A stretch of 64,000 nt of DNA from positions 8,641,642-8,705,641 of the forward strand of contig CM067518.1 in the NCBI GenBank assembly GCA_034509495.1, written 5' to 3'. Each line of letters begins with the position of its first letter. Positions within the stretch are counted from its first letter, which is position 1. This stretch comes from Acestrorhynchus altus (lineage: Eukaryota > Chordata > Actinopteri > Characiformes > Acestrorhynchidae). This document shows positions 55,500 through 64,000 of this stretch, piece by piece. A model generated the notes under the pieces. That model was not told the origin of the DNA. It ran no database searches and saw only the letters and a program-made list of their open reading frames with translations. A program made the translations under genes and the position numbers.

Positions 55500-56110
55500 G
55501 TCAAAGCCAGAAACATGTCTTTGTTAAAAACATTCAGTGGGTGTTCCTCAACACTGCACATTTCCCAGAGGATCACTTAGAGAAACTCCTTATTTCCATG
55601 CTCTTAAAGTACATCCACCAGCACACAGTTAACCACAGATCAGATAGAATAAAACTCAGGTTATTTAAACATTTTTCAGCCTGCCTGGCTTCCCAAGCGC
55701 TCAGCACTTTTTCACAAAAGAACTGTCCTTTTTTGTTAAAGCGATTGGCCCTTCTCTGTCATACACCCCTCCGCTCAGACCTACTTTTTTATGCAGTTAG
55801 CTGTGCTTCGGGGCAAAATAACAACTTGCTTTTTTCAAACTGGGGCTGATGGCTTTTTCCCTTTTTTCCGTGGAAACACAAGGAAAAAAAGATTACTTCC
55901 ATGCCAGTGACCATTTGTTGCCCTTCCAGTGATGTGTGACCCTGTTTTATTTGATTTCATTTGTTCACTTTTCATTACCATTTTTCTTTTTGATTTGCAG
56001 AAATGGCAGAGCAGAGAGCTGAGACATCTATTTGGCATGACAAAGCGAGGCCCTTTTCTGGTAACCACCACCTCAAAAATACAGAATTTTCATTGCTAAA
56101 AGTTTGAAGT
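55500..56110. other. Candidate conserved non-coding block G
   Basis: Complex, TE-free and T-rich: TTTTTGTTAAAGCGATTGGC, TATGCAGTTAGCTGTGCTTC, AAATAACAACTTGC, GTGACCATTTGTTGCCC, TTTCATTTGTTCACTTTTCA, TTACCATTTTTC and CATCTATTTGGCATGACAAA. A 102-codon plus frame (55541-55849) lacks domain features and good codon texture. The enhancer reading is inference. Confidence 0.33.
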
Positions 56111-56114
56111 GCAA

Positions 56115-56995
56115 AGAGATATGGAAGCATTTATATAGAGGAAATGGCACTCAAAATGCTTTTATGTCTTCTTTATTTGCCTATTCCGTGAAGTTGACCT
56201 CTTCTGAACCTGACTGATTTATCTATTCTATCTGTCTCAAAATCGAGTCTCTGTTTTACATAATTTCATGCTCTGATTACAGTATTTCTGTTCATCTTTA
56301 CATATGTATCAACCAATGGCATCTCTCTGGAATTCTATATCTGCTTTAACCCTTAGAGCTTGAAGGATATTGCTATAATTTTAACAAATAATTCAAATGT
56401 AATTACACAATTCTACAATTAATCATATAAGGAGATATATTTACATTGAAAGCTTATAGGGTGTGTCTTGAGACTGTAGACCCTTTACACAGAAACATTA
56501 AATTGCAGTCATAATAAAATATTTTTCTATGCATAAATGTGGCACTCTTTTGTTTAGAATCTGCACTCAACACACTCAATTCTATATGCTACAAGTGAAC
56601 AATAGTATTACACTGTGCTTTTGTTTTTTTTCTTTGACACAGCCAATAATAACTATGACTTCTAAGACTTAAATAATAGCATTACAGTATAGTATACATG
56701 TTCTTGGGATTTAACAGTATCCAAAAAGTGCTAGTTCAATCTTAAAAAACTTTTTAAAAAATCTGAAAGAATCTTAATCCAACTTAAATTGACTGAATTT
56801 GAAAAACATTATCTCCCCACACCCCCTCTTACTGTGATCAACAGGAGGATTTGATCTAAAATGAGTTTTTCTTGTATTCTTCATACACTGAGTGGGTTTT
56901 GCTGATGCCTGATACTACTCAACTCCCCTTTGTTAAAGAATTTAATGAAATTTTAATGTCTGCACTGGCTAGCTTTGGAGGTAGAATCTACCATG
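56115..56995. other. Unassigned AT-rich sequence
   Basis: Nothing recognised. Confidence 0.45.
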
Positions 56996-56999
56996 AGTT

Positions 57000-57190
57000 A
57001 ATGAGCTTGGGGCATCTAACACTGGTATAATTAAGAGCATAAGCCGCATTATTTGCTCCACCAGCGCCCTTCACACTGGGTTACCCCCGGAAACGAGATG
57101 GCATCTCAACAGCCATGCGTACACCCTCCTTCATCTCACTCTGCAATTAGAGACTGGCATGGAACCAACAAAGGAGATCATCAGTTACGA
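57000..57190. other. Candidate conserved non-coding block H
   Basis: Compact complex stretch with CpGs: ATAAGCCGCATTATTTGCTC, CACCAGCGCCCTTCACACTG, CCCGGAAACGAGATGGCATC, CTCTGCAATTAGAGACTGGC. No coding frame. Confidence 0.3.
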
Positions 57191-57231
57191 AAGAACAAAT
57201 TTTCACTAAGAGGGTGAGTGAAAAATAGACA

Positions 57232-57233
<2 letters not shown>

Positions 57234-57285
<52 letters not shown>

Positions 57286-57293
57286 GAGAGAGA

Positions 57294-57343
<50 letters not shown>
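57234..57343. repeat. Compound (TG)n(AG)n microsatellite
   Basis: About 23 TG units then about 30 AG units with one GGGAG interruption. Confidence 0.96.
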
Positions 57344-57346
<3 letters not shown>

Positions 57347-57349
57347 TTA

Positions 57350-58980
57350 GGTCTCCATTTCCTGAGGAGATAAGTCATTATCTCTCCAAATAAAATGTTA
57401 CACTGATTTCCTCCCTTTGTGGGCCAACAATTAAATCTCAAAGAGGATGCCTTAGTCCTCTTTAACCCCATGTATCCCTCCAGACACAATTAACTACAAT
57501 GCTAATTACAACCTGCTTAAAACAATACCATTTATGCTCAGTCATTTAGCTCCATCTGAGTTCTGAAATCCAGCTACTTAGTTGTAGCCAGAAGCTGAAC
57601 ATGGAGAAAAGTGAGTTGCTTAAATGTGCTTTTTAATGCAACTTGCTAATGGGCTCACAGTGGAACAAGATATGATAAAGGAAACATTACTTCAGAATCC
57701 AGGCCAGTATCAACTATACAAGTAAAGGAGTATGAAGTAATGTTTGTTGATTCATTGCAAACATTGAGAAATATTTTCATAGCTGTTTCATAGACAACAC
57801 AGCCTTTCCAGTGTCAGATCAGGATTCACTTTCTTGGATGGGCTATCACAGCAGTCCTAACATTGCATTTGCCTACCTGACTCAAGACTCTGAATTAAAT
57901 AATTCTGTATAAAAGCATGAACTGCATCCAAACAATTCTAAAAAAAAAAGAATAACAAACAAACATATTTTAAAGAATGTTCTGAATGTTAGTTCAAATA
58001 AGTTTAATAAATTCAATTCAGTTCAATTCAGTTAACCACTATTTATAATTTCTTTGTGTACTGGTTCTTCAAAAGCACACATAACTACAGGTGAACATAA
58101 AATTAAGGCATTCATTTTAGTGAACTCTGTTCATGTATTTATATGTCAGTTTCCTGTTCATTAAATCCACAACCCTGCATCTGTTAAGTTCATGTTTCCT
58201 GACAGAAAACTTCAGAGATGAGCAGAGAGGAGGTTTGGATCTGTAATTCTGATGGAAATCTCAATCTCAAAAAGCACAACTGTTAATGTGATACTTTTAC
58301 AAATGTATTTTTTCCATTCTGTTCTTATAGATGTAGACACATTGCTTTGGGATTGGAATGCAAAAACATGGTAAATATTGTTTCTATATGTTTTTAATCT
58401 CTGCTCAAAATGTCTTTGTAGTCATCTGCTGCACGTGAAACTGATGCATTCCACAAACTCCAGGAAATCATGGTTTATTAATCATAGATTATTGTTAGAG
58501 CAAGCAATTCACACATTGGCTTGAGAAAAGTGGAAGCTGACAATAATTTAGCTGATCAACTGCAACAGTGGTAATATTCACACATGCTTACACCAGGATA
58601 AATCTGCCCCAGTTAAAGATCTTACTCCAAATCATCAAGGAAAAACAATCAATTCTTGTTATATCGCAGTACGTCCGTTAGTACTGGATATACATTAATA
58701 ATCAGACACAGAGATGTGCGGTGTTCAAACAGGTGGCTCCTTTACTTGTTTGCTCCATATACTACATAACCCAGCATTCAGTGCATCACTACAACTACTG
58801 CAGGTCAACACGTACAACAATACATCACAATTCTGCTATGGAATGTGCCATTAAATTATTCAAAATACACCAAACTACAGTAAGAAGATGCTATTATACC
58901 TACAGTTATATCTTGACACTATATGCAATTTTAATCATATTAAAAGCATATTAACCAGTAACTGTATAACCAAAAAAGTT
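57350..58980. other. Unassigned AT-rich sequence
   Basis: No gene or recognised TE. A short TTCAATTCAG repeat occurs near 58010-58030. Confidence 0.45.
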
Positions 58981-59004
58981 AGAAGAAGTGTTAATAATCT
59001 CGGG

Positions 59005-59290
59005 AGACTGTCAGTCAGACAGTTCAGTGACCAATCTTACACTGAACAAACTCCTCTGCTTCATGATTATGGTGTGCAATGGGTAACTGGCATTGTCCAT
59101 AATAGAAAGCAGTTTGTCCACAGTCCTCTCACTTTTGTCAGAGAGTCCAGCTCCATTCTTTTTCCATAGTTCATGACATGTATAAGCCTTGGTAGTGATA
59201 ACGGATGACCCCATACCAGGTATGAGGACAAGTGTCTCTTCATTTTGATAATGGATATGCTGAGGTCTGTTGCCCTTAGTCCCCATGCAA
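59005..59290 (-). mobile_element. LINE ORF C-terminal fragment, minus strand
   Basis: The minus-strand frame 59011-59286 contains VDKLLSIMDNASYPLHTIIM and KQRSLFSVRLVTEL. This matches the C-terminal LL.I..N..HPLH..I..QRS.FS.RL block that follows the RT in Rex1-type and related fish LINEs. The preceding residues (VLIPGMGSSVITTKAYTCHE) are degraded. No 3' UTR tail was identified. Confidence 0.72.
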
Positions 59291-59294
59291 GACT

Positions 59295-60095
59295 TTCTCT
59301 ATGTCATACCTACCATGGATCACAGAAAGATAGACAACTGTAATAGTTATTATATTGCTTTATCTTTGATTGTTGTTGTTTACAATTACAGCATCAGATT
59401 ATAATAATAATTCTCTGATCAGTCCCATCAATGGACAAAAAAAGAAAAAAAGTAGAAAGAAAGAACACAAGTCACAAATGCTGTAGACACAGATGTACAC
59501 CATGTATATAATATACATTAAATCCAAAGGTACCATTAGGTAAAATATAATATTTAAGAATATATTTATTTATTGCAAAATATATTCTTAACCACTACAA
59601 CTAGACTGAACAAATAATCAGCTTTTAAAACAAATTAAAGTAAAATCTGTTAGAGCAATGAACTGCTCTTTTATTAATTGTTGTTTTCACTTCAATTTTT
59701 TCCCTTCAAGTTTTCACTTCACAGTATGCTTCACACAAATATTATTGTGCCAAAAAGATAACATTTGTGTGAACCATACTTTGAATTCACGTGTCCAAAA
59801 TTCTGGTCCTTGTCTGGGGTTTCCTGACAAACTTTAGCCTTCTGCTGATGTTTACAGCAATGAAAATCAAACTATTTTGGTCTTAAATTAGTTTTCGGAC
59901 AGTGGAAAAGCTTTTTTTTAAATCCTATCCAATACCCATATGCATCCAAAACCTTATTCTGAAGGCATCAGAGAGCTCTTTGTAACTAGCCATAGTAATC
60001 TCACTTAGGTTACCAATCAAGGGTAAACCAAACTAATGATCACATTTATTAAAGTAGTAGTAAAACATGTGGGTAGTGGGTAGCATGCACTCTCT
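59295..60095. other. Unassigned AT-rich sequence
   Basis: Nothing recognised except short CT/CA tracts at 60090-60125. Confidence 0.45.
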
Positions 60096-60129
60096 CTCTC
60101 TCACACACACACACGCACACACACAGCCA

Positions 60130-60774
<645 letters not shown>

Positions 60775-60779
60775 CTCTA

Positions 60780-61370
60780 CAAGACTTATTTATTTACTTT
60801 AACTTAGAAATCCAGTAGTTTTTTTATTCATGTAAACTATAATATTTCATGATTAATACATTTAAAGTTAAATATTTGGTTTACTTTTGCATGTCATGCA
60901 AATCAGAAATCCACTTTCTGAATTCTAAGAATATTTAATTTCCAGTTTCAGTAATTGTAACAGTTAACAATTATACAGTTATTTCAACATTATTATCACA
61001 TTAAAACAAAAAGGATGGAAATACACATAATACATATAAAATATTTTACCTATTTGAATAATAATATGAACATCTTTAGCATCTTCTAATTCTGTGAGAT
61101 CCACTAGTAATGTTTGTGTTCTCTAAATGAACCACAAACATTGTCAATTGTAGTTATTATAAACAATAACTTAAGCATTAACTCAAATCTTTAATTTAAT
61201 TAATTTTAATTAATTTAACAATTAAACAATGATTCATTAATATATTAAAAACTATATTTATTTGTTGGTTGAATGGACTATGCTTGACAGTTTGTTACTA
61301 TTGCCAGCTATAAAATATAAGCAGCAGATATTTTTAGCATTTGCAATACTTTAAAGTATGTGTATTGAAT
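60780..61370. other. Unassigned AT-rich sequence
   Basis: Nothing recognised. Confidence 0.45.
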
Positions 61371-61374
61371 GTGG

Positions 61375-61590
61375 AGGTTTGGCGTGATTTGGGGAACACA
61401 TGCCCTCATGCCTTGTGTTCTGACTGTGCTGATGGGACTGAACCAGATGCGAGTGACTGCTTTGCCTCTCCCCTCCTGGGGGTCTGTCACCCTCAGCTGT
61501 CTGAAGGCACCGCGACCCCTGCAAGAGCCTGTGGGGTCTGGCTATGCTGCTCACAATGCCCACAGGGAGCCTGGCACATATCTACCACAA
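61375..61590. other. GC-rich island, overlapping open frames
   Basis: About 215 bp of sharply GC-rich sequence (CTCCCCTCCTGGGGGTCTGT, GGCACCGCGACCCCTGCAAG) within very AT-rich DNA. Frames of 60-108 codons are open on both strands simply because stops are rare in this composition. None shows a domain I recognise. It could be an exon remnant, a TE coding scrap or a small CpG-containing element. Confidence 0.2.
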
Positions 61591-61599
61591 AACTTGCAA

Positions 61600-63305
61600 T
61601 CTTTTCTTTTGTATTTTGGCGGCTGTAAGGTTCATGAAATCGGCTTAACACATACTTTAAATGACTTATTTAAATGTGTTTTTCTTGATATTTGAAACAA
61701 TTTATTTTTATTTAAAATAAAGATTAAAAAGAGTACACCCATGGTCTTTGAGGAATAGAAAGTAAATTTTGCTATATGGACATATATAGGATGTTAGATT
61801 TGAAGGAGGTCCAACCTTAGTTTGCAAAATGCTGACCACTGGTTACTGCCCTTTAATGACAATAAGCCTGTTTCCTGCATTAAAAAAGCTAAGATGTGTT
61901 AAGAGGTGTCACAGTTTCAATTTTGTGCTTAGAAGAAATAATTAATATAAACACATATGGCATTTTCCACCACATACAACTCTATTCTGACTATTATGAC
62001 TAGGTTTTGTCAGCTTTCTCAGACACAACTTCTTCAAGAAAACATATTAGAACTTGTACCCATGAAGGAAGGCTTTAGGTCAGCTGCTATGCTGATCCCT
62101 CTGATCCTCCATAGAACGTGCAGTTTCATCATTTGGAAAATTGCTGGATATGGGAAAATCTGCTTCAATCCTAATTACAACTCAGCTCACCCTCAACTGA
62201 TTTCTCATTCACAGTCCACTCTAATAAATATTAACAAACGAATTTGAGTTGCTTTTTAATTAAGTGGCTGTAGATGGCCATCGTTAAAAAGTGCCCTTGA
62301 CTGTTTTACTCACCAGCATGTTATAACATGTTTCATAATTTATTACTATAAGTTCCCTACTGTGCTCATAAAAATCGCACACTGAAAAAACAAAAAATTG
62401 TGCACTTATCCCCATATTTCCCGTAGTGACAGTTTGATGCTAAGCAGGGCATTGAGTGGAGACTGACACCCTTTTAGATGTTGTTTGAACCTGAGTAGTC
62501 TGTTGTTTTTCAGAAAATTTGATAGCACTGTTGAGAACATTCTGACAAAATGCAGCACAGTCTTGACAGAGTGCCCAGTCTAAATGTTCACTGATATTCA
62601 GTTTTAATTTATGTATTGCATTGTTTATTAAAGTTGGAAAAAAATAGATAAGACATATGTTAGCATTTCAGTGAGTGAAATATAGTCACTTACTTATGTT
62701 TGGATCTGACCTAGTTATTGAGGAGAAAAAGAAATTGTTTCCAGACCTCATATGTAAGGTCTGTCTCAAACTTATTAATGCTCAGTTAATAGTTCATATG
62801 TCACTTGCCTTCAGTAGGTGCCCTGTGTCTACTGCTTTTCATATAAAAATATATAAGCATATTTACAACGTTGCCTTTTAAAGTTTCAATATTTTTCAAG
62901 TGCCTACTGTGCTACACACGCTCATTATGGAATAAAGAGTATGTATGTGGAATTGCAATACAACATTAATTATGTTTTCTTCTGTCCAAGAACTGAACAG
63001 AGCTGTGTGTTCCAGAAGTTTTTGCCTTCATCGTGCCTTGGGAGATTCCAGCTGATGAAGCTGAATCCCCTGAGTAGAATGAAACTTCAGATGAGGAGTC
63101 TCTCTTATCTGATGACATAACACAAACCTGTGTTGAGAAAAGATGCTTCCAAAAATAAAATTATGAATTCCATACAAATTCAGAATAATTCCGTTATTCT
63201 GAAGTCAATTTTATGTAAGACTTTGCAGGCAACTAGAAAGGGGAAGTTCATGAATGAATGTTAAGTTGGCTTGTCAAAGTTGGTGTGTGGTGTCAATGAC
63301 CATGT
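61600..63305. other. Unassigned AT-rich sequence
   Basis: No gene or recognised repeat. The 96-codon frame at 61957-62247 has no domain content. Confidence 0.45.
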
Positions 63306-63309
63306 ATAC

Positions 63310-63885
63310 AATGTGGTTGCTATACTATTGCAGGTGGCATCTGGTAGGTGGCTACTTTGGAGTTGCTAGGTGGTTGCTAATATGTTATGGTGCCCAGGGT
63401 GGTTGATAAGCTGCTGCTAAGCTGTTGCCATAGTACGTAGTGTGGTTGCTAACGTGGTACTAAGGATTGCTCTATGAAGTCTATGGTATCCCAAGTGATT
63501 GCTAAGGTTTTGCTATCTCATTGTTTGTAGTTGTTATTGCTGGGTTGTTGCTATGGTATACAAAGTTGTTGTTAAGAAGTTTCTAGGTGGTTGTTATGGT
63601 GTCCAAGGTGGTTGTGTAGGTTTTGCTAAGTGATTTCTATGGTATTCAAGGTGGTTGCAAAGGTGTTGTTAGGCTCTTGATGTGGTGTCCAAAGTGATTG
63701 GTATGCTGTTGCATTGTTATGCTGTTGTATTTTGATATCCTAAGTGGTTTTAATGGTATTCTTAGTGTTTGAAATAGTGTTGCAAGGTGGTTGCTATGGC
63801 GTTGCTCGTAGTCTGCTGCTATGGCATTCTATGTGATTGCTAAGGTGTTGGTAAGGTAAGTGGTTGCTATGGTACATCGGGTGAA
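63310..63885. repeat. Degenerate minisatellite based on GGTTGCTATGG
   Basis: Phrases such as GTGGTTGCTAT, GGTGGTTGCTAATATG, GTGGTTGCTAACGTGG, GGTTGTTGCTATGGTAT, GGTGGTTGCAAAGGTG, GGTGGTTGCTATGGCG and GTGGTTGCTATGGTAC recur through about 575 bp. They alternate with GGTATCC/GGTGTCC-type phrases. Units of roughly 20-25 bp are diverged and never identical, so this is an old array. Confidence 0.88.
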
Positions 63886-63889
63886 AATT

Positions 63890-64000
63890 GTGTCTGCAAA
63901 CATGTGAATTTGTTCTTTGAATTTATCTATCCACTCAGTGAAACACACACACACATAGTAATGAATTCACACTGTGGGTGGCAGCGAGCACACCTGCCCA
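63890..64000. other. Window end, unassigned
   Basis: Contains a short (CA)n tract near 63943-63956, otherwise nothing recognised. Confidence 0.4.

Noticed and set aside
55541..55849. 102-codon plus-strand frame
   Set aside because: No recognised domain, no acceptor or donor that fits, and residue use looks random. It lies in a block better described as possible non-coding regulatory DNA.
63310..63885. CRISPR-like spacing of short repeats
   Set aside because: Units are diverged and contiguous without unique spacers of constant length, and the host is eukaryotic.

Overview
The window looks like AT-rich, non-coding nuclear DNA from a ray-finned (teleost) fish. I found no host gene that I can name. 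The evidence for a teleost is the repeat content: many decayed Tc1-like transposons of the type common in salmonid and cyprinid genomes, L2/Maui-type LINEs with a GATTT 3' tail, Rex1-type LINE endonuclease and reverse-transcriptase fragments, a tRNA-derived SINE, fish-type hAT termini, and very dense (TA)n, (CA)n, (CT)n and (ATCT)n microsatellites. The SINE type and the GGTTGCTATGG minisatellite at the right end remind me of ostariophysan fishes (characins, catfish, knifefish), but this is a weak inference from memory. There are no bacterial features: no operons, ribosome binding sites or CRISPR arrays.

Layout. At 0-12 kb there is an L2 tail, a Tc1-like element with TA microsatellite on both sides, a long (TTA)n/(TAA)n inverted repeat, a 54-bp-unit minisatellite, a partial Rex1-type LINE (7.2-8.5 kb) and a decayed Tc1 copy. 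At 12-21 kb there is a solo-LTR-like block, two of the three copies of a dispersed repeat I cannot name (one carrying a mariner-type MITE), a SINE, and LINE fragments on the minus strand around one unusual 166-codon open frame at 19.2-19.7 kb. At 21.8-24.5 kb lies a hAT element with a perfect 8-bp target duplication. A truncated L2 sits inside it, and part of that L2 is inverted. At 25-34 kb there are two complex, repeat-free blocks that could be regulatory, an LTR-like block, a divergent mariner fragment and a duplicated Tc1/non-Tc1 chimera. At 34.7-43.7 kb is a repeat graveyard: the third copy of the dispersed repeat, four Tc1 remnants, two L2 pieces and one Rex1 piece. From 44.6 to 57.2 kb the sequence is mostly TE-poor, except for a nested LINE cluster at 47.4-49.0 kb and a SINE-like piece at 51.2 kb. 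It has several complex stretches with ATTA/TAAT and octamer motifs that resemble conserved non-coding elements. The last part (57-64 kb) has a LINE fragment, a Tc1 3' half, a composite TG/TA microsatellite and a degenerate minisatellite.

How it fits together. No gene set acts in concert here. The window reads as an intergenic desert or a large intron, built up by successive TE insertions whose order can partly be read from nesting. The most informative structures are the hAT/L2 nest with its internal inversion, the MITE whose empty site survives in a paralogous repeat, and the duplicated chimeric junction. Conservation of the candidate regulatory blocks cannot be judged from one sequence.
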